Shown in pieces: positions 34,502 to 43,564 of a stretch of 63,184 nt of DNA. The notes beneath the pieces were generated by a model. The model did not search any database and was not told the origin of the DNA. It was given only the letters and a program-made list of their open reading frames with translations. The position numbers and the translations under genes are program-made. Source of the stretch: Arthrobacter sp. ISL-72 (GTDB lineage Bacteria > Actinomycetota > Actinomycetes > Actinomycetales > Micrococcaceae). The DNA lies in the NCBI RefSeq assembly GCF_018613755.1, contig NZ_JAGGPP010000036.1, positions 1-63,184 of the forward strand, written 5' to 3'. Numbering within the stretch: the stretch's first letter is position 1; each line of letters starts with the position of its first letter.

Positions 34502-35314
34502 CTAGCGCACCATTCCTAGCCCGCCATTGACTGAAATTGTTTGTCCCGTGATGAACCGGGAGCCGTCCCCGGCGAGGAAGACCATTACCGGGGCAAGGTC
34601 CCGGTCGGGATCGCCGAGGGCACCGCCGAGCGGCGTCTTCGCGTACACGCTGCCGCGTCCCTCCGCCTGACCGGACTCGGTCATCGGTGTTTTCATGGCC
34701 GGGACAACGGTGTTCACCCGGACGCCGTGGGCGGCGAATTCGAGGGCCACGGTCCGGGTCCAGGCGTGGACGCCGCCTTTGGTTGCCGAGTATCCGCCCA
34801 GGCCACGGATCGCGGTCATGCCGGAGTCGGAACCGAAGTTGATTATGGCACCGGAGCCGGCCGGCTTCATGGCCAGAAAGGCCGCCTGATTCGTATAGAA
34901 CGTCCCGCGGAGGTTGATGTTCAGGAGGAAATCGAAGTCTTCTTCGGTCAGGTCCTCCGCCGGCTTCGCGCGCTGCACCCCGGCCACATTCACCAGGACA
35001 TCGAGGCCGCCCATGCGCCGCGCGGCCCCCGACACGGCGTCAAAGACCTGTGCCCTGTCGGAGACATCGGCGGCCAGGAAGGAGACGTCGCCGCCGGTCT
35101 CCTGGGCGATTCGCTCCGCGGCTGCTGTCCCCTGCTGCGCCTGAAGGTCCATGGCAACGACTGTCGCGCCTTCCCGGGCAAACGCCCTGACACTGGAGGC
35201 GCCCATTCCCTGGGCGCCTCCGGTCACAATGATGCGTTTGCCCTGCAGTTGCCCGCCGCCGGTCCCTCTCATGCGTCCGTGTTTCTGATCAGCGTGGGAT
35301 CTGGTGTCGGGCAT
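34502..35314 (-). CDS. SDR family oxidoreductase
   Basis: 270 residues. An extra 20-residue charged N terminus precedes the fold. Cofactor loop TGGAQGMG (31-38), Asp56 after beta-2 favouring NAD, catalytic Ser162 (GSDSG), Tyr175 and Lys179 (YSATK), and a typical C-terminal GQTISVNGG. The ATG at 35314 follows GGAAGGA and overlaps the end of the hydrolase gene by 46 bases. It probably oxidises a hydroxyl group on a CoA ester or ring intermediate. Confidence 0.88.
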   Translation of the reverse strand: MPDTRSHADQKHGRMRGTGGGQLQGKRIIVTGGAQGMGASSVRAFAREGATVVAMDLQAQQGTAAAERIAQETGGDVSFLAADVSDRAQVFDAVSGAARRMGGLDVLVNVAGVQRAKPAEDLTEEDFDFLLNINLRGTFYTNQAAFLAMKPAGSGAIINFGSDSGMTAIRGLGGYSATKGGVHAWTRTVALEFAAHGVRVNTVVPAMKTPMTESGQAEGRGSVYAKTPLGGALGDPDRDLAPVMVFLAGDGSRFITGQTISVNGGLGMVR

Positions 35315-36102
35315 GAGGTTCCTTCCGTGGCGGCCATATGGCCGATCAGCAGTTCAGCGAGGCGGCCAGGTTCCGTCCGGTGGCCGAGGTGATTCGCGCC
35401 GCCGATCGTCGCCAGCCTTCCCTGCGGGGCACGCCGGGCAAGTTCCTGCGTTGCCCGCTCGTGCCTGCTGTCCGTGGCGGTTCCATAGACGGCCAAAACG
35501 GGAACTTCGATCGCCTCCGGCAGAAAGGCGGGGCCGCCGTCGCGTGCGTCCCCAAGCTCAGCGGCCCACGCCGGACCGTGCCGCAGAAAACCCTCGCGCC
35601 TGTCGTCGTCGAGCGCTTCCCAGCGGGCGTCCCCGAGGTGCCGCCTCAGGAACTCCTCAGCGGCAGCGCGGACCTCGGCGTCATCGGAGGCGTTTTCCGG
35701 AAGCACGAGCGGCGGCCACCACGATTCCCATGGCATTGGCGCCTCGTAAACGAGGATGCCCCGCACCAGGTGCGGTGCCCTTTCGGCCGCTGCCAAGGCG
35801 ATCACCCCGCCCAGGCTGTGCGCCAGCACCATGGAGCGGTGGCCGTCCAGCAGTGCCAGCAGGTCGCCGACATGGTCGGCAAGGCGTGCCGGCGACTGCT
35901 CAGCGAGACGCGATTCACCGTACCCCCGGCGGTCGTACGAGACCACGTCGAGTCCCCCCAGGTGCCCGATCAGCCGGGAAAAACTGGCTCCCGTATCCAT
36001 GGCGCCGTGGACCAGGACGACCCGCGGAGTATCAGAGGCATTCTTCGGTCCGCTTATCTCGCGGACGGCGAGCCCGGACATGTCAGCACTGGTCGTATTC
36101 AT
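35269..36102 (-). CDS. Alpha/beta hydrolase
   Basis: 277 residues. Oxyanion loop LVHGAMDTGASF near residue 30, nucleophile elbow AHSLGG near residue 95, and the catalytic His in GGANHLGH near 250; an acid residue is expected in AVYGTATDSRH. The fold includes esterases, C-C bond hydrolases and lactonases. The ATG at 36102 follows GGGGAGAG and begins 8 bases after the upstream ACAD stop, so it belongs to the operon. Because no thiolase is visible, a hydrolytic cleavage by this enzyme is one option for chain shortening. Confidence 0.88.
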   Translation of the reverse strand: MNTTSADMSGLAVREISGPKNASDTPRVVLVHGAMDTGASFSRLIGHLGGLDVVSYDRRGYGESRLAEQSPARLADHVGDLLALLDGHRSMVLAHSLGGVIALAAAERAPHLVRGILVYEAPMPWESWWPPLVLPENASDDAEVRAAAEEFLRRHLGDARWEALDDDRREGFLRHGPAWAAELGDARDGGPAFLPEAIEVPVLAVYGTATDSRHERATQELARRAPQGRLATIGGANHLGHRTEPGRLAELLIGHMAATEGTSCPTPDPTLIRNTDA

Positions 36103-36110
36103 GCTCTCCC

Positions 36111-37370
36111 CTAATCCCGCGGAAGTCCGAGGACCTTCTCCGCGAGTGAGTTCCGGACGATCTCGTCCGTACCTGCGAAGATATGCACCCCCGGTTCGCC
36201 GAGGACCAGGGAGTTCCAGGAGAAAGTTCCCCATTCCCCGCCGTCCGCTGTGAGCCTGGACCCCAGGACCTGACCTGCGAACTGCGAGGCGCGGCGAAGG
36301 TTGAAGCTCAGCGCGAGCTTGCTCACCAGCGGTGTCGGATCTGACTTATAGCCGGTCGCTCCGGCTCGGTCGGTGCCATTCCGGGTGAGCTGCTTGGTGG
36401 CCCAGAAGCCCGTTATGGTTTTGACCAGGGCCTGGCGCACCAGCGGATCCTCCGCCTGGTCCATCGCCCGGACCAGGGCGATGAGGCGGCTGCCGTTGGC
36501 CAGGCCGGAGCCGGAGCGGCTCAGGCCGGCGCCGATTCCGGCGCGCTCCCGCGCCAGGATCTCGCCGGTCACGTCCCAGCCCTGGCCCACCTCGCCAAGC
36601 AGATAGGAATCCGGCACAAAGGCGTCGTCCAGGTAGACCTCGTTGAACGCCGCTCCCCCGGTCATCTGGCGGAGCGGCACAACCTTGACGCCTGGCTGGT
36701 GCATGTCCAGGACAAAGGCGGAGAAGGCCCGTTTTCCGGGCTCGTTAGACGTGCGGCAGAAGATGACGCCAATGTCAGCGAGGTGGGCATCTGAGGTCCA
36801 CACCTTTTGCCCGCTCAAGAGCCAGCCGCCTTCGGTCCGTGTGGCGCGGGTTCGGACGGAGAACAGGTCGGATCCCGCGTCTGGTTCGCTGAACAGTTCG
36901 CAGGCCACCAACTCGCCCCGCTGGAGGGCCCTGGGGATGCTTTCCTTGACTTCCGTCGTTCCTCGGCTGAGCAGTACGGGGCCAAGGACGTGATCGAGCT
37001 TGAAATATGTTTCGCTGGGCGTCTGGTATTTCGCTTCCAGCCGCTGATACGCGCGGACGTAGGCGCGCGGCAGGCTCCGGCCACCGGACTCCGTGGGTCC
37101 GTCCAGCCAGCCGAAGCCGGCATCGAAGCGCTTGTGACGCCATTCGCGTGCTTCAGTGAGGCGTACTCGTTCCTCTGCCGAGTCCGGTTCCTCCCACAGC
37201 TTGACGCCGGTGTCCTCGCCGACACCCCACTGGAATGCAGTGCGGGCCGGACTTGGCTCGGCGTTGGCATCCAAGAATGCGGTTGCCCGGGCCACGAACT
37301 CCTCGAGACTCTCCGGGCTCTCGCCGGCCTGTGGCTTTGTGGTCTCGCTCATGTAGGCAGTCTCCACCAT
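36111..37370 (-). CDS. Acyl-CoA dehydrogenase, catalytic subunit type
   Basis: 419 residues. FAD/substrate block ACELFSEPDAGSDLFSVRTRA (about 145-165), GQKVWTSDAH, and a C-terminal HIFAGTDEIVRNSLAEKVLG whose Glu is the expected catalytic base. It forms an alpha,beta-double bond in an acyl-CoA and passes electrons to ETF. The ATG at 37370 is seven bases after AGGAGG; an ATG two codons earlier is too close to it. It lies 18 bases after the racemase gene. Size and motif differences from the 371-residue chain at 33011 suggest a heteromeric enzyme. Confidence 0.92.
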   Translation of the reverse strand: MVETAYMSETTKPQAGESPESLEEFVARATAFLDANAEPSPARTAFQWGVGEDTGVKLWEEPDSAEERVRLTEAREWRHKRFDAGFGWLDGPTESGGRSLPRAYVRAYQRLEAKYQTPSETYFKLDHVLGPVLLSRGTTEVKESIPRALQRGELVACELFSEPDAGSDLFSVRTRATRTEGGWLLSGQKVWTSDAHLADIGVIFCRTSNEPGKRAFSAFVLDMHQPGVKVVPLRQMTGGAAFNEVYLDDAFVPDSYLLGEVGQGWDVTGEILARERAGIGAGLSRSGSGLANGSRLIALVRAMDQAEDPLVRQALVKTITGFWATKQLTRNGTDRAGATGYKSDPTPLVSKLALSFNLRRASQFAGQVLGSRLTADGGEWGTFSWNSLVLGEPGVHIFAGTDEIVRNSLAEKVLGLPRD

Positions 37371-37388
37371 GTTCATCCCTCCTGGGTA

Positions 37389-38504
37389 TCAGTTGCGGGT
37401 AAGCGGCTCGGCCAGGCCGAGCCGCTCAAAAATTTGGGCCGTATGTTCTCCCGGCCGGGGCCGCGGCTTCGCGGACGACGGCGTGCGGCTAAATCGCGGG
37501 GTGGGGGCCGGTTCCGGAAAACCATCGACGGTAATGAAGGCATCCCGGGTGCGGTGCAATGCGGCGTCCGGCGCTTCGGCCGGTGAGAGGACCGGTGCGA
37601 AGCAGGCCTCCACGCCGTCGAAGACGTCTTCCCATTCCGCACGGGTCCGCGTGCGGACCTTCGCGGCGATCAGGTCATGGCGCCGGGGCCAGGCCTTCCG
37701 GTCGTTTTGCGGATTCATGTCCCGGGGATCCAGCTCCAGTGTGCTGACCAGCGCCTCGTAGAATTTCCGTTCGATCGCACCGAACGAAATGAAGCGCCCG
37801 TCAGCCGTTTCGTAGACGTCATAATAGGGCGCCCCCGTGTCGAAGAGGTTGGACGCGCGTTCGTCCTTCCATTGCCCCAGGGACTTCATGTGGTGGACCA
37901 CTGACATGAGCATGGACGCGCCGTCCACGCAGGAAGCGTCCACCACCTGTCCCTGGCCGGAGCGGGAGCGTTCAAAGAGTGCTGACAGGATGCCCACCGC
38001 CAAGAACATGCTGCCGCCGCCGAAGTCGCCCACCAGGGTAAGTGGGACTACGGGTGGCTGCCCTGCCCTGCCAATTGGTTCGAGCGCGCCTGCCTGGGCG
38101 ATGTAATTGATGTCGTGGCCGGCAGCCGCGGACAGCGGGCCCTCCTGGCCCCAACCGGTCATTCGCGCATAAACCAGGCCGGGGTTCTCCGTCATCAGAT
38201 CCTCGGGCCCTAGGCCGAGCCGCTCCATCACGCCAGGGCGGAAACTCTCCACCACGACGTCCGCCTGACGGGCAATGGCAGCGGCAAGCCGTTTGCCCTC
38301 CTCGTCCTTCAGGTCAGCGACGACCGAGGTCCGGCCCCGGCCGAACGTGTCACGGGCAGTGGCCTGCTCAAGGTATTCAGCCGGCTGAGGCCGTTCAATC
38401 CGAATCACTTCCGCACCCATGTCCGCAAGCAGCATGCAGCAGAAGGGCGCCGGGCCAAGCCCGGCGAATTCCACGACCTTCAGTCCCTCAAGTACTCCAG
38501 TCAT
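37389..38504 (-). CDS. Alpha-methylacyl-CoA racemase
   Basis: 371 residues of family III CoA-transferases, but with the racemase active site. His130 in AAGHDINY, Asp160 in LVGDFGGGS and Glu245 in GAIERKFYE correspond, each with an offset of +4, to His126, Asp156 and Glu241 of the Mycobacterium racemase. The enzyme interconverts (2R)- and (2S)-2-methylacyl-CoA, which acyl-CoA dehydrogenases need because they accept only one epimer. This implies that a pathway intermediate carries an alpha-methyl branch. It sits directly between the CoA ligase and ACAD genes, in the order expected for activation, epimerisation and dehydrogenation. Confidence 0.88.
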   Translation of the reverse strand: MTGVLEGLKVVEFAGLGPAPFCCMLLADMGAEVIRIERPQPAEYLEQATARDTFGRGRTSVVADLKDEEGKRLAAAIARQADVVVESFRPGVMERLGLGPEDLMTENPGLVYARMTGWGQEGPLSAAAGHDINYIAQAGALEPIGRAGQPPVVPLTLVGDFGGGSMFLAVGILSALFERSRSGQGQVVDASCVDGASMLMSVVHHMKSLGQWKDERASNLFDTGAPYYDVYETADGRFISFGAIERKFYEALVSTLELDPRDMNPQNDRKAWPRRHDLIAAKVRTRTRAEWEDVFDGVEACFAPVLSPAEAPDAALHRTRDAFITVDGFPEPAPTPRFSRTPSSAKPRPRPGEHTAQIFERLGLAEPLTRN

Positions 38505-38528
38505 CAGTTCCGTCCCGTTCGCCGCGCC

Positions 38529-40184
38529 CTAGGACGCGGTGTCGTCGAGGTCCCCGGCCCCGCGCTCAAGCCACTCCGCTTTGAGAAGCTTCTTGTCCAG
38601 TTTTCCGATCGCGGTCATGGGGAGCTTGTCGCTGCGAACCCACCAGCGCTCGGGGATCTCGAACCTCCCGAGGTACTCGTGGCAGAGCGCCAGTAAGCTG
38701 TCGTGGTTGAAAATCGCTCCCGGGGCCAGCACCACCACGGCGCCGACGATCTCGCCCAGATCCGCGTCAGGCAGGGCGATCACTCCTGCGTCTGCCAGGT
38801 CGGGGTGACGCTGCAAGGTGTTTTCGATGTGGGCTGCAGCGATGTTCTCACCGCCGCGGATGATGATCTCCTTGGCCCGGCCGGTGACATACAGATAGCC
38901 CTCATCATCGATCCGGCCCAGGTCTCCGGTGGCTACCCATCCTTCAGCGTCGGCAACGGGACCCTCTCCGACGATTTCCAGGGGAACGTTGGGGGTGCGT
39001 CCGTGGATTTCGCCGATGCCGTCGGTACCCGCACCCACGATTTTGATGTCGACGACGGGGAGGGGTTTGCCCACGCGGCCAGGATGGCCGTTGATCTCCT
39101 TGCCGGCGGCCGCGGCCAGCAGGCCCCCGGTTTCGGTGAGGCCGTAGAGGCTGCCCACGCGCTTACTCACCTTCGGGAAGGTGGCCCCGATGCGGGCGCG
39201 CAACTCATCGGGGACGGCGGCACCCCCCAGCGGAATGGAACCAAGAGTGGACACATCCCGTGATGCAAGGTCCGGATGGTCAAGGACACGGGAGACCATG
39301 GTGGGGATGGCGCCCCAGGATGTCACTTTCTCCGCTTCGATGAGCCGCAATACCTCGGCCGGATCGAACTTTCCGTTCAACATGACGAGCTTTCCGCCCT
39401 GCAGGATGGTTCCGCAGCTTACCTGGACCCCGGCGAGATGGAACAGTGGCACGGTCTGCAGGCTGGCCGTCCCGGGGCGGGAATCGTCCAGCTCCGTGGG
39501 AAGGCGCCTGGTCATGCTCAGCAGATTCTGCAGGTTGCCGCACACCGAACGCTGGGAAACGAGGATTCCCTTGGGGATTCCGGACGTGCCGGAGCTGAAC
39601 ATGATCAGTGCCGGGTCGTCTTCGTCCACGTCGGCCAGCCGAAGCACGGCAGGCTCGCCGGCATCCACTATCTGCCGGATCTCGGCGACAGACACTCGTG
39701 AGACCTGGTGCATTTCAACATCGGATATCGCGAGTTTCGGCTGCACCCTGCCCAGAATCACCTCGAGTTCGTGGGCACCCCACCAGGGGTTGCCCAAAAC
39801 TGCCACTGCCCCGAGGCTTTGGATTGCCCAGAAGCTCACGAACCATTCGATGCTGTTAAATCCCAGGAGGAGGACACGATCTCCCGGCGCAATCCCGTAG
39901 GCAGCCAGGCGGTTCGAAACCGCCGCTACTGCCAGTTCGTGGTCCTTGTAACTGAGGCGGCGGTCCCCCTGAACGAGGAATTCCCGCTCACCCCAGCGGC
40001 GGGCGTCCAACAGCAGTTCACCAACGGAGCGTGGCCGGTCCTTGTACACGCGGACAGGGTAGCCGTTGACGGTTGCCTCGATAATGTCCCGGCCCCAGCG
40101 GACCGGGGTGGGCTGCTCAGTAGTCAGCTCTGCGCTCGTGGTCAATTCGGGCTCCTTCTTGCTTTCTGGCTGTAGTTGCTGCAT
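38529..40184 (-). CDS. Acyl-CoA ligase (AMP-forming)
   Basis: 551 residues of the ANL family. The P-loop IMFSSGTSGIPKG lies near 190-202, LYGLTETGG near 340, GWVATGDLG near 415, and the hinge/C-terminal lysine block ITVTGRAKEIIIRGGENI-like sequence and TAIGKLDKKLL near 528. It converts a carboxylic acid to its CoA ester with ATP. Substrate cannot be predicted. The ATG at 40184 directly abuts a GGAG and so has poor spacing; a TTG at 40142, five bases after AAGGAG, may be the true start. It lies 8 bases after the CoA-transferase stop. Confidence 0.9.
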   Translation of the reverse strand: MQQLQPESKKEPELTTSAELTTEQPTPVRWGRDIIEATVNGYPVRVYKDRPRSVGELLLDARRWGEREFLVQGDRRLSYKDHELAVAAVSNRLAAYGIAPGDRVLLLGFNSIEWFVSFWAIQSLGAVAVLGNPWWGAHELEVILGRVQPKLAISDVEMHQVSRVSVAEIRQIVDAGEPAVLRLADVDEDDPALIMFSSGTSGIPKGILVSQRSVCGNLQNLLSMTRRLPTELDDSRPGTASLQTVPLFHLAGVQVSCGTILQGGKLVMLNGKFDPAEVLRLIEAEKVTSWGAIPTMVSRVLDHPDLASRDVSTLGSIPLGGAAVPDELRARIGATFPKVSKRVGSLYGLTETGGLLAAAAGKEINGHPGRVGKPLPVVDIKIVGAGTDGIGEIHGRTPNVPLEIVGEGPVADAEGWVATGDLGRIDDEGYLYVTGRAKEIIIRGGENIAAAHIENTLQRHPDLADAGVIALPDADLGEIVGAVVVLAPGAIFNHDSLLALCHEYLGRFEIPERWWVRSDKLPMTAIGKLDKKLLKAEWLERGAGDLDDTAS

Positions 40185-40192
40185 CTCCGCAG

Positions 40193-41446
40193 CTAGGCAG
40201 TTTGGCGGGTGAATGTGCTGTTGATGATCCCTGCGGCCCTCAGGCTTTGGATCTCCTCAGGATTCAGCCCCGCTTCGGACAAAATTTCTTCGGTGTGCTC
40301 GCCGAGGCCGGGCGCGTAGCCGCGAGGGCCGGTGCCTGCCTTCTGGAAGCGGATCGGGTTGTTGGGCACCTTGTAGGCGCCGAAACGCGGGTGCTCCAGT
40401 TCCACCACGGACTGGTTGTGCACAACCTGCGGGTCTTCGAGTGCTTCCTCCATGCGGTGGATGGGACTGCAGGGGATCCCGGCCTGTTCCAGTTTCTGAA
40501 GCCAGAAGTCGGCAGGCTGTGTCGAGAAAAGATCCTGCAGCCTGCCGCAGAGCTCCTCGCGGTGGGCGATGCGGTCCGTATTGGTGGCGAACCGGGGATC
40601 GCTGAAGTCATCGAACTCGGCGAGGAACGGCACAAGCTCAATCCAGAACCGGTCATTGAGGCAGGCCAGGATGAAGTACTTGTCATCCGACCCCAGGAAG
40701 GGCTGGTAAGGCACCAGCTGCGGGTGTCCGCCGCCCTGGGGGCGGAAGGCTACGCGTGTCTTGTCGTAGGCGGTGATGTAGTTGGCGAAAGCGGCCACTT
40801 GGCCGTCCAGGAGGTTGATGCTGATCTTGTCGCCCTGGCCGGTTTGGTCCCGCTGGCGCAATGCTGCGCAGACGCCGAAGCCGAGGAAGAACGAACCCAC
40901 GAAGTCAGCAATTGGTACACCGACCTTGACAGGGCCGCCACCCACTTCGCCGGTCACGCCCATCATTCCGCTCAAGGCCTGGGCGAGGATGTCCATGCCG
41001 GGCTGATGCGAACGTGGGCCCTCTTCACCGAATGCGGTGATCGATGCGTAGACCATGCGGGGGTTTACCTTGCTGAGCGTCGCGTAATCTATCCCCATCC
41101 GCTCCACGGCGTCCGGCCGGAAGGCGACGACGAAAACGTCCGCTTCCCTGATCAGGCGCATCAAAACCTCGTAGCCTGCCGGGTCCTTGAGGTTCAGGGC
41201 AATGGAGCGCTTGCTGCGGTTGACACCGTAGAAGTACGCGCTCTCGCCCGGGGCGTAGGCATTGTCCACATAACGGAAGCTGTCTCCCTGTAGAGGCTCC
41301 ACCTTGATGACGTCAGCGCCAAGATCGCCCAGCATGGACGTGCCGTACGGGCCGGCGCCAATCTGGGATAGGTCAACGATTTTGACCCCGCTGAGCGGGA
41401 GGATCTCGCCTGCGGACGTCTCGCTGGAACCTGCTGTCGTTGTCAT
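40193..41446 (-). CDS. CaiB/BaiF family CoA-transferase
   Basis: 417 residues. VKIVDLSQIGAGPYGTSMLGDLGADVIKVE near 21-50 and catalytic Asp at about 181 (PIADFVGSF). Unlike the gene at 37389 it lacks the racemase His motif (it has PGMDILAQ), so it is a true transferase type. The ATG at 41446 follows GAGGGG. It heads the minus-strand operon 41446-34291, which then codes for CoA ligase, racemase, ACAD, alpha/beta hydrolase, SDR and a small protein. A GGTCTAACC site lies 35 bases upstream. Confidence 0.9.
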   Translation of the reverse strand: MTTTAGSSETSAGEILPLSGVKIVDLSQIGAGPYGTSMLGDLGADVIKVEPLQGDSFRYVDNAYAPGESAYFYGVNRSKRSIALNLKDPAGYEVLMRLIREADVFVVAFRPDAVERMGIDYATLSKVNPRMVYASITAFGEEGPRSHQPGMDILAQALSGMMGVTGEVGGGPVKVGVPIADFVGSFFLGFGVCAALRQRDQTGQGDKISINLLDGQVAAFANYITAYDKTRVAFRPQGGGHPQLVPYQPFLGSDDKYFILACLNDRFWIELVPFLAEFDDFSDPRFATNTDRIAHREELCGRLQDLFSTQPADFWLQKLEQAGIPCSPIHRMEEALEDPQVVHNQSVVELEHPRFGAYKVPNNPIRFQKAGTGPRGYAPGLGEHTEEILSEAGLNPEEIQSLRAAGIINSTFTRQTA

Positions 41447-41480
41447 GCCAACCCCTCTACATACCTGCTTCATTGCTATC

Positions 41481-41562
41481 GGTCTAACCATTTGACTATG
41501 GCGCAGACCCGGTTGTCAATGGTCGCCGGAGCTGCAGGCACTAGATTCCAAATGGTTTGACC
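41481..41562. promoter_or_regulatory. Divergent control region with GGTCTAACC and GGTTTGACC
   Basis: GGTCTAACC (41481-41489) is next to the CoA-transferase operon; GGTTTGACC (41554-41562) faces the dienelactone hydrolase gene. One site per direction repeats the arrangement at 26349/26408, 32884/32964 and 46771/46872. Confidence 0.5.
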
Positions 41563-41672
41563 TTCCAAATTCTCAAAGATTGGCTTACTGTGAGACCTAC
41601 CACGCAGCACGGCGCAGATCGTGCCTGCCCCGACCGACAATGCTTCGGCCGAGAAGATAGGGAGGCCCATCA

Positions 41673-42419
41673 GTGCCATATGCCACCGACTCCGAGTACG
41701 TCACGATTGAAGGCTTGCGGGCCTACGTCGCCACGCCCAGGCCTGAAGGCGGCAACGCGCAAAAGACAGGAATGCTCCTGCTGCCAATGATTACGGGCAT
41801 AGGCGCCCAGGTCCGGGAGTTTGCCGACATGATCGCCGCCCAGACAGGCGCCGTTGCCTTGAGCTGGGATCCGTGGCACGGCGTGAGTTCAGACGACGCT
41901 GACTTCGACGTCCTCCACGGCCTGCTTGACGAACTCAAGGACGAAACTGCCATCGCCGAACAGCAGACGCTGCTCACCCACATGCGCGAGGACTTGGGCC
42001 TCGAGCGGATCGGCGTCATCGGCTGGTGCCTTGGCGGCCGCTTTGCCTTCATCCTGGGCGGACTGGATCACAACCTGGTCAACGTCCTCGCATTCCACCC
42101 CACAGTTCCCGGTGAACCCGCGCCGACGCACACCTACGATGTGGTGGATCTTGCCGCTGCCATGCAGGCGCCGGCCTTCATGGCCTACCCGGGCAAGGAT
42201 TCAATCGTTCCGCGCGAGAACTTCCTGCGGCTGCAGGAGGCTCTGCAGAACCGGACCGACTCGCCCAGCATCATCCATCTCTATCCGCAGGCCAAGCACG
42301 GCTTCAGCGACAAGAGGCGTCACAACGAGGAAGTCAACGCCACTGCGTTCCAGCTCTCCTGGCCCCAGGCACTGGCCTTCATCTCCGCAACAACAGCCTC
42401 AGCGACCACAGCGCCCTAA
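41673..42419 (+). CDS. Dienelactone hydrolase family protein
   Basis: 248 residues. Nucleophile Cys in GWCLGGR near residue 118, Asp in AYPGKDSIVP near 174, and His in KHGF near 209 give the Cys-His-Asp triad of dienelactone hydrolases. The family opens lactones, enol-lactones or some esters. The start is a GTG at 41673, eight bases after GGGAGG; the encoded protein begins MPYATDSEYVTI. It precedes an enoyl-CoA hydratase gene by 53 bases and the two form a short plus-strand unit ended by the stem-loop at 43398. Confidence 0.9.
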   Translation: MPYATDSEYVTIEGLRAYVATPRPEGGNAQKTGMLLLPMITGIGAQVREFADMIAAQTGAVALSWDPWHGVSSDDADFDVLHGLLDELKDETAIAEQQTLLTHMREDLGLERIGVIGWCLGGRFAFILGGLDHNLVNVLAFHPTVPGEPAPTHTYDVVDLAAAMQAPAFMAYPGKDSIVPRENFLRLQEALQNRTDSPSIIHLYPQAKHGFSDKRRHNEEVNATAFQLSWPQALAFISATTASATTAP

Positions 42420-42472
42420 GGGCGCTCCAACATGCCTGCCCCTACGGCGGGCCCGATCCGGAGGAAATCCCA

Positions 42473-43336
42473 ATGGAACTGAAAGTCACCAAGTACGAAA
42501 TTGACGACGACGGCGTCGCAACAGTCTGGTTCCACCGCCCCGGCCGCGGCAATTCCTGGACCAACCTCATGAACACTGAATACCGCTGGATCATGGACAC
42601 CTTGGACAACGATCCCAAAGTCCGCGTAGTGGTGCTCACCGGAACAGGAAACCAGTTCTGCGTCGGCGCGGATACAAAGGCGCTGAACTTCTACACCAAG
42701 ACTGACGAGAACTATGCGGACACAGTGGACGCCAGCGCAGCCGCCCAGCCGGGCACAGGCGTGAACCCCGAGTTCGAAACCGATATCGTCTGGCACTGGG
42801 GCCTTCGTGTTCCCGTTATTGCGGCGATCAATGGCGCCTGCGCGGGAATCGCCGCGGCCATTGCGAGCTTCTGCGACTTGCGTTATGCAGCGGAGGGGAT
42901 CAAATTCACCACCTCCACGCCGCGGCTGGGCCTGCCGGCTGAATACGGCCTGTCCTGGATCCTCCCGCGCATCGTCGGCACCACCCACGCCGCGGACATC
43001 CTGTTCACCGGCCGGATCGTGTATTCCGAGGAGCTGAAGGGCATGGGCTACCTCAACGGCCTGTTCCCGCGGGAGACGTTCATGGACGAGGTCTACAAAG
43101 TGGCCCGTATGATCGCCACGCAGGTCTCCCCCGCCTCCGTCACTTCCGCCAAGCGCCAGATGTACGGCGAATTGCTCGATATGCACCCCGGGCGTGCGGT
43201 TGACGCCTCGAAAGAAATCATTGGCAAGTTCATGCGTGAGCCCGATTTCCAGGAAGGCATAGCTGCCTACAACGAACGCCGCCAGCCGAAGTTTGCCGAT
43301 CCGGTCATCGCCCGGCCGGCGACCGCGCTCGCCTGA
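42473..43336 (+). CDS. Enoyl-CoA hydratase/isomerase family protein
   Basis: 287 residues of the crotonase fold. Oxyanion loops QFCVGADTKAL (about 61-71) and NGACAGIAAAIASFCDL (about 119-135), with Pro/Glu residues in STPRLGLPAEYGLSWIL near the second catalytic position. A conserved late block PASVTSAKRQMYGEL follows. It acts on an unsaturated acyl-CoA or a ring CoA ester. The ATG at 42473 follows GGAGGAAAT. It differs clearly from the paralogue at 19221. Confidence 0.9.
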   Translation: MELKVTKYEIDDDGVATVWFHRPGRGNSWTNLMNTEYRWIMDTLDNDPKVRVVVLTGTGNQFCVGADTKALNFYTKTDENYADTVDASAAAQPGTGVNPEFETDIVWHWGLRVPVIAAINGACAGIAAAIASFCDLRYAAEGIKFTTSTPRLGLPAEYGLSWILPRIVGTTHAADILFTGRIVYSEELKGMGYLNGLFPRETFMDEVYKVARMIATQVSPASVTSAKRQMYGELLDMHPGRAVDASKEIIGKFMREPDFQEGIAAYNERRQPKFADPVIARPATALA

Positions 43337-43397
43337 GCCGGAGAGGCAATCAAACGGCGCTTATAGCCACGGCTTGTTCGTGAGCGCGGCATCCTTC

Positions 43398-43432
43398 AGG
43401 AAGGCTTCGTCCGGTTCGGACGGAGCCTTCCT
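43398..43432. terminator. Terminator between converging hydratase and PrpF-type genes
   Basis: AGGAAGGCT..CGTCCG pairs with CGGACG..AGCCTTCCT around a GTT loop and is followed by TTGT; a strong hairpin between converging genes. Confidence 0.8.
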
Positions 43433-43453
43433 TGTCGTTCGAACAGGCAAAAA

Positions 43454-43513
43454 GAACTGCACCCCCGAAGGCCAGACTCTCAAGTGGAAGTCCAGCATTC
43501 GGAGGTGCAGTTC
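43454..43513. repeat. Solo palindromic IS-end-like element
   Basis: The 60-base segment begins GAACTGCACC..CCGAA and ends with the mirrored TTCGG..GGTGCAGTTC. Its layout matches the palindromic end of the IS3 derivative at 49110-49166 (GAACTGCTCCCCGGAAGT ... ACTTCCGGGGAGCAGTTC). No transposase accompanies this copy. Confidence 0.5.
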
Positions 43514-43564
43514 AAACACGCCGCCGGCCGCGCCTCAGCGCCGTCGAAGCCATAGCCAGGCCGC

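Noticed and set aside
40202..41293. 363-residue plus-strand frame opposite a CoA-transferase
   Set aside because: Antisense shadow without motifs; the minus-strand protein has the class III Asp and family blocks.
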